Under the pieces are notes generated by a model. It did no database searches, was not told the origin of the DNA, and saw nothing but the letters and a program-made list of their open reading frames with translations. Position numbers and translations under genes: made by a program. From NCBI GenBank assembly GCA_902782705.1, contig CACZOL010000168.1, positions 1 to 5,503 on the forward strand: a stretch of DNA of 5,503 nucleotides, in the 5' to 3' direction. Shown here piece by piece: positions 1-5,503 of the stretch (its first letter is position 1; each line of letters opens with the position of its first letter). The DNA comes from an uncultured Selenomonadaceae bacterium. Lineage in GTDB: Bacteria > Bacillota > Negativicutes > Selenomonadales > Selenomonadaceae.

Positions 1-681
1 ACGGCCAACGCGAAATGGGGAAACCAGATCGCGGTATTGACGGGTGACCACATGTTCGCGCGGGCGTTTGCGCTGATGTCGCGCAAGGGGTATCCGGAGG
101 CGGTCGGCGAAGGACTGTCCGCGCTGGTGCAAGGGCTTTGCGCCGGCGAGATCCTGCAGGACTCGACGCTTTATGAGGCGGGGCTCGATATGGCGGAATA
201 CGAGCGTCGCATCGCGATGAAGACGGCGGATTTCCTTGCGATTTGCTGCGAGCTGGGCGCGATTGTCGGCGGCGCGGCGCCGGAAGCGTGCGCAAAGCTC
301 AAGGCTTACGGAAAAGCGATTGGCATGGCGTTCCAGATTACGGACGATTTGCTCGACGTTACGGGCGAGGAGGAGCGTATCGGAAAGCCGGCAGGCAACG
401 ATATCCGTCAGGGCGTCGTGACGCTGCCGGTCATTCGGGCGCTGGGCACGAGCCCGGACAGGGAAGAACTGCGCGGGATTGTTACGAATCGCACGATGAC
501 GGATGAAAGCGTGCGACGGGCGGTCGAGATCGTTCGCGCGTCGGACGGCATCGCAGAGGCGCGCAGACGCGCGGATAAATATCTAGAGGAAGCGCGGCGC
601 GCTTTGCCGGATACGATTTCCGAGGAAGCACGCACAGCGTTTTTAGCGGCGGCGTCCTATATCGGAAAACGTGATTTTTAA
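1..681 (+). CDS. Trans-polyprenyl diphosphate synthase (heptaprenyl/octaprenyl type), 5' end missing
   Basis: This is the C-terminal 226 residues of an all-trans polyprenyl diphosphate synthase, which extends an allylic diphosphate with isopentenyl diphosphate to build the side chain of a respiratory quinone. The frame is open from base 1. It begins with the conserved NAKWGN and GDHMFARAF segments that normally follow the first Asp-rich motif, so that motif (DDxxD) lies just upstream of the window. The second Asp-rich motif, DDLLD, is visible at 343-357. It is followed by the family's GKPAGND...G..TLP stretch at about 385-432, where the lysine and aspartate help bind the diphosphates. Family members are about 320 residues, so roughly 95 are missing. 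The residues that set chain length precede the first motif and cannot be seen, so heptaprenyl versus octaprenyl product is undecided. The downstream UbiD/UbiA pair supports a menaquinone role. The stop codon lies 17 bases before tatA, which suggests co-transcription. Confidence 0.93.
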   Translation, partial: TANAKWGNQIAVLTGDHMFARAFALMSRKGYPEAVGEGLSALVQGLCAGEILQDSTLYEAGLDMAEYERRIAMKTADFLAICCELGAIVGGAAPEACAKLKAYGKAIGMAFQITDDLLDVTGEEERIGKPAGNDIRQGVVTLPVIRALGTSPDREELRGIVTNRTMTDESVRRAVEIVRASDGIAEARRRADKYLEEARRALPDTISEEARTAFLAAASYIGKRDF

Positions 682-685
682 GTCT

Positions 686-692
686 GGGAGGG
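686..692 (+). promoter_or_regulatory. Ribosome binding site of tatA
   Basis: GGGAGGG lies 6 bases before the ATG at 699. It sits in the 17-base gap after the polyprenyl synthase stop codon and supports this start for the short tatA reading frame. Confidence 0.75.
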
Positions 693-698
693 TACGAT

Positions 699-899
699 AT
701 GTTTGGCGGAATTGGTATGTGGGAACTTTTGTTGATTCTCGTGATTGCGCTGGTGGTATTTGGCCCCGGGAAACTTCCGGATGTCGGTCGGGCGCTGGGC
801 AAGAGTATCCATGAGTTCAAGAAAGCGACGACGACTGTGACGGAGGAAGAGCCGCCCAAACGCATCGTGGAAAAGACCGACGTTAAGGAAGAAAGTTGA
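699..899 (+). CDS. tatA: Sec-independent (twin-arginine) translocase subunit TatA
   Basis: This 66-residue membrane protein is the pore-forming or membrane-weakening subunit of the twin-arginine translocation system, which exports folded, often cofactor-bearing proteins. The layout is typical: a short N-terminal membrane helix (about residues 6-21, with the acidic E9 near its start), the hinge motif FGPGKLP at 21-27, an amphipathic helix (about 28-44), and a charged, disordered tail rich in E, K and T. It resembles the small Firmicutes-type TatA, which can serve without a separate TatB, and no tatB lies next to it. The gene ends 3 bases before the tatC start, a normal tatAC operon arrangement. 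TatA and TatE cannot be told apart from sequence alone, but the adjacent tatC favours TatA. Confidence 0.95.
   Translation: MFGGIGMWELLLILVIALVVFGPGKLPDVGRALGKSIHEFKKATTTVTEEEPPKRIVEKTDVKEES
885..891 (+). promoter_or_regulatory. Ribosome binding site supporting the long tatC start
   Basis: AAGGAAG lies inside the 3' end of tatA, 11 bases before the ATG at 903. The alternative internal ATG at 1080 (residue 60) has only a weak GGAA 3 bases upstream, which is too close. This favours the long form of TatC with its acidic leader, translated together with tatA. Confidence 0.55.
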
Positions 900-902
900 T
901 TC

Positions 903-1760
903 ATGCAGGAGGATACTATATCGGGAAATGAGAGGCAGATAACGCCTGAAGAGGCGGCGCGCCTTGCGGCGGAGCGGCGGGAACGCGTGGACAAGCCGCA
1001 TATCGAAGTCCCCGAGGACGACGACAGCGACGTTTTTGTCGATGAGGCGGAGGAAGATGAAGAAGCCGACGACGGAAATATGTCGTTGGTGGCCCATCTG
1101 GAGGAACTTCGCGCACGCATCCTGCGTGCGATTGCCGCCGTCGCCGTTGGCAGCATCATTTCTTATTGGTTTATCGACGAGATCATGGCGTATATTACGC
1201 TTCCGGTGGGAAAGTTATATTATCTTCAGCCTGCCGAGGCGTTTTTGATGTATGTGAAGATTACGGTGTTCTCAGGCTTCCTGCTTGCCCTCCCCGTAAT
1301 CTTTTATCAGATATGGCGCTTCATCTTGCCGGCCCTTACCGTGAAAGAACGGGTCGTGATCGGGATTCTTGTCCCGTCGTCCGTATTGCTTTTTTTTGCG
1401 GGCCTGGCATTCGCGTTTTTTCTTGTGCTTCCTGCTGCCGTGCGTTTTTTCATGGGGATGGGAAGCGATGCGCTGGCGCCGATGTTTACGCTGCATCAAT
1501 ATTTTGATTTCATGCTGTCGATTCTGCTGCCGTTCGGCGCAGTATTTGAACTGCCGCTGGTATTGGTCGTGTTGGCAAGGTTCGGCATCGTGACGTCCGC
1601 GTTCATGCGCAGCAAGCGCAAGCATATCATTCTCTGGGCGTTTGTGCTGGGAGCGCTCTTGACGCCGCCGGACGTATTCACGCAGACAATGATTGCGTTG
1701 CCGCTCATATTGCTCTACGAATTGAGTTATTATGTCGTAAAATATGTACTCCGGAAATGA
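903..1760 (+). CDS. tatC: Sec-independent (twin-arginine) translocase subunit TatC, with acidic N-terminal extension
   Basis: TatC is the multi-spanning membrane subunit that recognises the twin-arginine signal peptide and assembles with TatA. The 285-residue product has a conserved core starting near residue 60. HLEELRARI (65-73) holds the E68/R70 pair of the cytoplasmic N-terminus. WRFILPALTVKE (138-149) carries F140 and E149, which match E. coli F94 and E103 of the signal-peptide binding site by spacing. FELPLVLVV and the LLTPPDVFTQT segment complete the family signature. Six hydrophobic spans can be traced from about residue 74 to the C-terminus. The core of about 226 residues is near the usual length. 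The preceding 59 residues are an unusual charged leader: a basic/acidic helix-like part followed by residues 38-57, in which 14 of 20 are D or E. The start 3 bases after tatA and its ribosome binding site support the long form, but a start at 1080 is possible. The stop codon overlaps the ribosome binding site of the next gene. Confidence 0.95.
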   Translation: MQEDTISGNERQITPEEAARLAAERRERVDKPHIEVPEDDDSDVFVDEAEEDEEADDGNMSLVAHLEELRARILRAIAAVAVGSIISYWFIDEIMAYITLPVGKLYYLQPAEAFLMYVKITVFSGFLLALPVIFYQIWRFILPALTVKERVVIGILVPSSVLLFFAGLAFAFFLVLPAAVRFFMGMGSDALAPMFTLHQYFDFMLSILLPFGAVFELPLVLVVLARFGIVTSAFMRSKRKHIILWAFVLGALLTPPDVFTQTMIALPLILLYELSYYVVKYVLRK

Positions 1761-1769
1761 GGATGGTTT

Positions 1770-3230
1770 ATGGCGTTCAGGGACTTGCGCGAATTCATAT
1801 CGGCGTTGGAGGCGCGCGGCCTTCTGAAGCGGATTTCGGCCGAAGTGGACTGCGCGCTGGAAATCACCGAGATTACCGATCGCATCTCGAAAATGAAGGG
1901 CGAGGGAAATGTGGCGCTTCTCTTTGAGAACGTCAAGGGCTATAAAATGCCGGTGCTGATGAACGCTTTCGGAACGATGGAGCGCATGGCCATGGCGCTC
2001 GGCGTTGAAAAAGTGGACGACGTGGCCGACGAGATACGGAGCCTCCTGCGGCTGCCGTATATCTCTTTTTCCCATAAAATGGATCTTGTCTCGCTGATCC
2101 CGATGGCGCGGAACGCTCTGCGTTTCCCGAAGTATGTGAGCAACGCGCCGTGCCAGGAAGTTATTATCAAAGACAATCCGTCGCTCGACGAATTCCCGAT
2201 CCTGACCTGCTGGCCGGGAGACGGCGGCCCGTTTATCACGCTGCCGCTGGTCTTTACGAAAAATCCGACGACGGACAAGCGAAACGTCGGTATGTACCGG
2301 CTCCAGAAATACGATTCGCGTACGACGGGCATGCATTGGCATATCCACAAGAACGGCGCGGAAAATTATCGCGATGCGAAAGCGCAGGGCAAAACCCGCA
2401 TCGAGGCGGCTGTGGCCATCGGCACCGATCCTGTGCTGACCTATGCAGCGACGGCGCCGCTGCCTCGGGACATCGACGAGATGGTTTTCGCAGGATTTTT
2501 GCGGAAGAAATCGGTAGAGCTGACGAAGTGCGTGACTGTCGATCTTGAAGTACCCGCGACCAGCGAGATCGTGCTGGAGGGCTATGTCGACGTGGACGAA
2601 CGGCGGCGGGAAGGCCCGTTCGGCGATCACACCGGCTATTACTCGCTGGCCGACGATTATCCGGTCTTTCATATCCAGTGCATCACCCATAGGAAAGATC
2701 CGATCTACGCGGCGACGGTGGTGGGCAAGCCGCCCATGGAGGATTGCTGTCTCGCGAAAGCGACGGAGCGGATTTTCCTGCCGCTCCTACAGCAAATGAT
2801 CCCTGAGATTGTCGATATCAATCTGCCGTTGACCGGCGTTTTCCATAACTGCGCGATGATCTCCATCAAGAAATCGTATCCGCAGCAGGCGAAGAAGGTC
2901 ATGCAGGCGATCTGGGGCATGGGTCAGATGATGTTCACGAAAATGATCATCGTCGTGGACGCTCATGTGAACGTGCAGGACGAGGATGAAGTCTGGTGGC
3001 GCGTCTTCAACAACATCGACGCGCGGCAGGACATCGTGCTGGTGGATGGGCCGCTGGACGTGCTCGATGATTCGTCGCCGATGGCCAAGTGGGGAACCAA
3101 AGTCGGCATCGACGCGACGAAGACGTGGCCGGAGGAAGGTCATACGCGGGAATGGCCCGATGAGATCCGCATGACGGACGAAGTTCGGGAGCGCGTGACC
3201 GCCCGATGGAAGGAGCTTGGCTTCGAGTGA
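1770..3230 (+). CDS. UbiD-family prenylated-FMN decarboxylase, probably menaquinone biosynthesis decarboxylase (MqnL-like)
   Basis: This 486-residue protein belongs to the UbiD family of cytoplasmic, non-oxidative decarboxylases that use prenylated FMN and a divalent metal. It aligns by eye with E. coli UbiD over its whole length, including MPVLMNAFGT (60-69), TCWPGDGGPFIT (146-157), EIVLEGY (266-272) and the C-terminal TWPEEGHTREW. Expected active-site residues are present. By spacing against fungal Fdc1 and E. coli UbiD, N172, H193 and E237 would bind metal and cofactor, and R177, E281 and D286 (in EGPFGD) would form the catalytic triad. Together with the overlapping UbiA-family gene this suggests the ring decarboxylation step of the futalosine menaquinone pathway. 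A role on 4-hydroxybenzoate-derived or other aromatic acids cannot be excluded. No UbiX-type flavin prenyltransferase, needed to make the cofactor, is in the window. The ATG at 1770 has GAGG at 1759-1762, which overlaps the tatC stop codon. Confidence 0.9.
   Translation: MAFRDLREFISALEARGLLKRISAEVDCALEITEITDRISKMKGEGNVALLFENVKGYKMPVLMNAFGTMERMAMALGVEKVDDVADEIRSLLRLPYISFSHKMDLVSLIPMARNALRFPKYVSNAPCQEVIIKDNPSLDEFPILTCWPGDGGPFITLPLVFTKNPTTDKRNVGMYRLQKYDSRTTGMHWHIHKNGAENYRDAKAQGKTRIEAAVAIGTDPVLTYAATAPLPRDIDEMVFAGFLRKKSVELTKCVTVDLEVPATSEIVLEGYVDVDERRREGPFGDHTGYYSLADDYPVFHIQCITHRKDPIYAATVVGKPPMEDCCLAKATERIFLPLLQQMIPEIVDINLPLTGVFHNCAMISIKKSYPQQAKKVMQAIWGMGQMMFTKMIIVVDAHVNVQDEDEVWWRVFNNIDARQDIVLVDGPLDVLDDSSPMAKWGTKVGIDATKTWPEEGHTREWPDEIRMTDEVRERVTARWKELGFE
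3208..3215 (+). promoter_or_regulatory. Ribosome binding site deciding the GTG start of the UbiA-family gene
   Basis: GGAAGGAG lies within the last codons of the decarboxylase gene, 11 bases before a GTG at 3227 whose last two bases overlap the decarboxylase TGA. The in-frame ATG at 3206 starts before this site and has only a distant GGGAG upstream (3187-3191). GTG at 3227 is therefore preferred. Confidence 0.6.
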
Positions 3231-4072
3231 ACAAGCTGAAAGCCCATGTGGAAAATATCGCGCTGCACCATACGATTTTTGACTTGCCTTTCGCCTATAT
3301 GGGTGCCTTTCTCGCGGCGGGGGGCGTGCCGGAGATTTCCGTGCTGCTTTGGATTACGCTGGCAATCACGGGGGCGCGGAGCGCGGCGTTGGCGCTCGAC
3401 AATATGATCGATCTGAAATACGACAAAGTACACCCGCGTTTCAAACGGCGCCCGATGGTGACAGGCGCGGTGACAATGCGGGAGGCGGCTCTCTTGACGG
3501 CGGCGAGCCTTATGGCTTGCGTTGCCGCTGTTTTGCAGCTTCCGCCGGTTTGCATAAAATTGCTGCCTTTGGCGGCAATCCCGTTCTTGATTTATCCTTT
3601 CATGAAGCGCGTCACGTTTTTCTGCCACGGCGTGCTTGGCATCGCCATAGCGATGGCGCCGGCAGGCGGTTGGGTTGCGGTGCGGGCCTCGATTGACGCG
3701 CCGATGATCATGCTGTGTCTCGCGGTCGGTCTTTGGATCGGTGCGTTCGACGCGGTGTACGGCGCGCAGGATGAGAATTTCGACAAGGCGCACGGTTTGC
3801 ACTCGCTGGCGACGAAAGTCGGCGTCCCGACGGCGCTCAAGATGGCGCGGGCTCTTCATGGGGCGTGCGTCGTCTGCTTTGTGCTTGTGGGGCTTATGAC
3901 GGGCCGGACGTGGCCGTATTACGTCGGCGTCCTGATTGCCGCGTTGACGCTCGTTTATCAGCACCGTATCATCGCGCCGTATGATTTTTCGAGCCTGACG
4001 CAGGCATATTTCATGCGAAACGGCGTTGTGTCCGTCGCGATGTTTCTCTGCACATGGTGGAGCTATTTGTAA
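3227..4072 (+). CDS. UbiA-family polyprenyltransferase, probably menaquinone (futalosine route) MqnP-like
   Basis: This membrane prenyltransferase would attach the polyprenyl tail to an aromatic acid, most likely 1,4-dihydroxy-6-naphthoate given its neighbours. From the GTG start it has 281 residues; an ATG at 3206 would add seven. The N-terminal HTIFDLPFAYMGAF (15-28) is typical of the family. The first Asp-rich motif is DNMIDLKYD (58-66, bases 3398-3424), and the second is DAVYGAQDENFD (175-186), followed by GLHS. These bind magnesium and the diphosphate of the polyprenyl donor. About eight or nine hydrophobic spans follow the usual UbiA fold, ending with the MRNGVVSV segment. The first motif normally begins with Asn followed by Asp or Arg. 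Here it reads Asp-Asn, an oddity noted in the findings. The start overlaps the decarboxylase stop codon (GTGA), indicating translational coupling. 4-hydroxybenzoate prenyltransferase (UbiA proper) is the alternative assignment. Confidence 0.88.
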   Translation: MNKLKAHVENIALHHTIFDLPFAYMGAFLAAGGVPEISVLLWITLAITGARSAALALDNMIDLKYDKVHPRFKRRPMVTGAVTMREAALLTAASLMACVAAVLQLPPVCIKLLPLAAIPFLIYPFMKRVTFFCHGVLGIAIAMAPAGGWVAVRASIDAPMIMLCLAVGLWIGAFDAVYGAQDENFDKAHGLHSLATKVGVPTALKMARALHGACVVCFVLVGLMTGRTWPYYVGVLIAALTLVYQHRIIAPYDFSSLTQAYFMRNGVVSVAMFLCTWWSYL

Positions 4073-4087
4073 GATCGATACGTTTTC

Positions 4088-4093
4088 AGGAGG
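4088..4093 (+). promoter_or_regulatory. Ribosome binding site deciding the folD start
   Basis: A perfect AGGAGG lies 8 bases before the ATG at 4102. The frame is open further upstream to an ATG at 4054 that lies inside the prenyltransferase gene, but that start would give a 16-residue leader unlike FolD and has no comparable site. The start at 4102 is preferred. Confidence 0.85.
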
Positions 4094-4101
4094 AAAAAAC
4101 G

Positions 4102-4953
4102 ATGACGGCGAGAATATTATCGGGAAAGGAATACGCGGCGAAGATCAAAGAGGCGGCGAAGTGTGAAGCGGATTCGCTGGGGATTCGTCCGGGACTTGCC
4201 GTCGTGATGGTAGGCGACAATCCCGCGTCAGCAGTCTATGTCCGCAACAAGAACAAGGCCTGCGAGGAACTGGGCTTTCATTCCGTCATGGAGACGCTGC
4301 CCGCCGATACGTCGAAAGACGAATTGCTCGCGGTCGTCGACCGATTGAACGCCGACGCGTCGATCCACGGGATTCTCGTGCAGCTTCCGCTTCCGGAGGC
4401 TCTGGCAAGCGCCGAGCAGGAAATCCTGAACCGCATCTCGCCGGACAAGGACGTGGACGGTTTCCACCCGGTGAACGTCGGGCGGCTTTCCACGGGACAG
4501 CAGGCGCTGGCGCCATGCACGCCTGCGGGCTGCATCCGGATGCTGGAATACGCGGACATTCCGATGGACGGCAAGCACGCGGTCATCATCGGACGCAGCA
4601 ATATCGTCGGCAAGCCGATGGCGCAGCTTCTGCTTGCGAAAAACGCCACAGTGACGATTTGCCATTCTCATACGAAAAATCTTGCGGCAATCACGCGGGA
4701 AGCGGATATCCTCGTCGCGGCCATCGGCAAGCCGAAATTTGTGACGGCGGATATGGTGAAACCTGGCGCGACAGTCGTGGACGTCGGCATCAACCGTATC
4801 GAGCCGAAAAAACTTGTCGGCGACGTGGATTTCGAGGCGGTCAGCGAGGTTGCGGGCGCGATCACGCCGGTGCCGGGCGGCGTCGGTTTATTGACGGTGG
4901 CCATGCTGATGCAAAACGTCGTGACGGCGGCGAAAATGCAAAAAGGGAAATAA
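4102..4953 (+). CDS. folD: Bifunctional methylenetetrahydrofolate dehydrogenase / methenyltetrahydrofolate cyclohydrolase FolD
   Basis: FolD is a cytoplasmic enzyme that reversibly oxidises 5,10-methylene-tetrahydrofolate to the 5,10-methenyl form, normally with NADP, and hydrolyses that to 10-formyl-tetrahydrofolate. The 283-residue product has the usual length. The active-site pair Y46/K50 sits in YVRNK, followed by VQLPLP (93-98, with Q94), KDVDGFHP (116-123), PCTPAG (138-143), the nucleotide-binding GRSNIVGKP (164-172), DVGIN (227-231) and the late TPVPGG loop (255-260). After that loop nearly all FolD proteins I know read GVGPMT, but here it is GVGLLT (L263, L264). The following Asn-Thr is Asn-Val, so the folate-facing part of the loop is altered. 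The first 28 bases after the prenyltransferase gene hold only the ribosome binding site. fhs follows 36 bases downstream, which joins this gene to a formate-assimilation pair. Confidence 0.96.
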   Translation: MTARILSGKEYAAKIKEAAKCEADSLGIRPGLAVVMVGDNPASAVYVRNKNKACEELGFHSVMETLPADTSKDELLAVVDRLNADASIHGILVQLPLPEALASAEQEILNRISPDKDVDGFHPVNVGRLSTGQQALAPCTPAGCIRMLEYADIPMDGKHAVIIGRSNIVGKPMAQLLLAKNATVTICHSHTKNLAAITREADILVAAIGKPKFVTADMVKPGATVVDVGINRIEPKKLVGDVDFEAVSEVAGAITPVPGGVGLLTVAMLMQNVVTAAKMQKGK

Positions 4954-4976
4954 TATATACGATTTGTAGCTGGTGC

Positions 4977-4982
4977 AGGAGG
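4977..4982 (+). promoter_or_regulatory. Ribosome binding site of fhs
   Basis: AGGAGG lies 7 bases before the ATG at 4990. The 36-base gap after folD contains this site and a short AT-rich stretch (about 4951-4966) but no hairpin followed by a T run, so no terminator is visible between the two genes. Confidence 0.8.
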
Positions 4983-4989
4983 GGAAGAG

Positions 4990-5503
4990 ATGAAGACAGA
5001 TGTGGAGATTGCGCAGGAGGCCGTGATCAAGCCGATACGGGAAATCGCGGACACGCTGGGCATTATCGAGGACGAGCTGGAGCTTTACGGAAAATACAAG
5101 GCGAAGCTCGCGTCGTCCGTTTGGGAGCGCGTCAAGGAACGCCCGAACGGCAAACTTGTTCTTGTGACGGCCATCAATCCGACGCCTGCGGGCGAGGGTA
5201 AGACGACGACCAGCGTGGGACTTGCCGACGCCTTTCATGTGATGGGCAAGAAAACGGCGGTGGCGCTTCGCGAGCCGTCCCTCGGACCATGCTTCGGACT
5301 GAAAGGCGGCGCGGCGGGCGGCGGTTATTCGCAGGTCGTGCCGATGGAAGACATCAATCTGCACTTTACCGGCGACTTTCATGCGATCACCACCGCGCAT
5401 AATCTGCTTGCGGCGGTGCTGGACAACCATATCCAGCAGGGCAACGCGCTGAACATCGACGTGCGCCGCGTCGTCTGGAAGCGCGTGCTCGACCTGAATG
5501 ACC
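4990..5503 (+). CDS. fhs: Formate-tetrahydrofolate ligase, 3' end missing
   Basis: Formate-tetrahydrofolate ligase (10-formyl-tetrahydrofolate synthetase) joins formate to tetrahydrofolate using ATP in the cytoplasm. It is the entry of formate into one-carbon metabolism and the methyl branch of the Wood-Ljungdahl pathway. The first 171 residues are present of about 556 expected. The start matches the family (MKTDVEIAQEA). The P-loop PTPAGEGKTTT lies at residues 64-74. It is followed by the highly conserved REPSLGP (94-100), KGGAAGGGYSQV (105-116) and MEDINLHFTGDFHA (119-132) segments. The frame is open to the end of the window with no defect. The gene after folD would supply the 10-formyl-tetrahydrofolate that FolD converts to the methylene form. 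Fhs occurs in many fermentative bacteria too, so it does not by itself show acetogenic growth. Confidence 0.97.
   Translation, partial: MKTDVEIAQEAVIKPIREIADTLGIIEDELELYGKYKAKLASSVWERVKERPNGKLVLVTAINPTPAGEGKTTTSVGLADAFHVMGKKTAVALREPSLGPCFGLKGGAAGGGYSQVVPMEDINLHFTGDFHAITTAHNLLAAVLDNHIQQGNALNIDVRRVVWKRVLDLND

Noticed and set aside
37..681. TTG at 37 as the true start of the polyprenyl synthase
   Set aside because: The frame is open and conserved from base 1 (NAKWGN precedes the TTG), and a start here would omit the essential first Asp-rich motif. The gene is simply cut by the window edge.
482..1159. Antisense open frame of 225 codons across the synthase, tatA and tatC
   Set aside because: The product is a low-complexity Ser/Arg-rich sequence crossing three real genes, as expected from the complement of GC-rich coding DNA.
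1272..2690. Long antisense open frame of 472 codons opposite tatC and the decarboxylase gene
   Set aside because: It lies in the antisense register whose stops would need sense TTA, CTA or TCA codons, which are rare in this GC-rich DNA. tatC and the decarboxylase share one frame, so the open stretch runs across both. The product is rich in R, H and Q, has no domain I recognise, and lies over two well-supported genes.
3140..3964. Antisense open frame of 274 codons opposite the prenyltransferase gene
   Set aside because: It is the same codon-register shadow, with an Arg/His-rich product resembling no family, opposite a clear membrane enzyme.
4054..4101. Upstream ATG giving FolD 16 extra residues
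   Set aside because: The added residues do not resemble FolD N-termini, the start lies inside the prenyltransferase gene, and a perfect AGGAGG sits just before the ATG at 4102.
4954..4989. Possible promoter or terminator between folD and fhs
   Set aside because: The AT-rich TATATAC could resemble a -10 box, but there is no matching -35 at the right spacing, and no inverted repeat with a T run is visible.
4515..5201. Forward open frame of 228 codons spanning the end of folD and start of fhs
   Set aside because: It is out of frame with both well-conserved genes, and its product has a biased Arg/Gly/His composition with no recognisable domain.

Overview
The window is one dense, same-strand run of seven genes (+ strand), cut at both ends: the 3' part of a trans-polyprenyl diphosphate synthase, tatA, tatC, a UbiD-family decarboxylase, a UbiA-family prenyltransferase, folD, and the 5' part of fhs. 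Genes are separated by 35 bases or fewer or overlap. I see no RNA gene, mobile element, CRISPR array, repeat array, terminator hairpin or convincing internal promoter. No stretch over 300 bases lacks a gene, so the whole window looks like part of a single long transcript.

The DNA is GC-rich, with G/C favoured at third codon positions. Most starts have strong AGGAGG-like ribosome binding sites. A formate-tetrahydrofolate ligase beside folD, a two-part TatA/TatC system with no visible tatB, and a UbiD/UbiA quinone pair suggest an anaerobic or facultative bacterium. My best guess is a GC-rich member of the Firmicutes, perhaps the Negativicutes (Selenomonas-like). This rests on gene content and family resemblance only and has not been checked by a search.

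Region 1-681 and region 1770-4072 form a quinone module. The synthase makes the isoprenoid tail, the UbiA-family membrane enzyme attaches it to an aromatic head group, and the UbiD-family enzyme removes a carboxyl group from the ring. A UbiD/UbiA pair fits the futalosine route to menaquinone (MqnL and MqnP), because the classical Men route needs no ring decarboxylation after prenylation. Region 699-1760 places the twin-arginine protein export genes inside this module. Tat systems often export cofactor-containing redox enzymes that draw electrons from menaquinone, so the grouping makes physiological sense.

Region 4102-5503 is a one-carbon module. Fhs activates formate onto tetrahydrofolate, and FolD interconverts 10-formyl-, 5,10-methenyl- and 5,10-methylene-tetrahydrofolate.

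I found no undescribed system. The points most worth a second look are local: a very acidic N-terminal extension on TatC, an altered first Asp-rich motif in the UbiA-family enzyme, and a changed glycine-loop motif (GLLT in place of the usual GPMT) in FolD.
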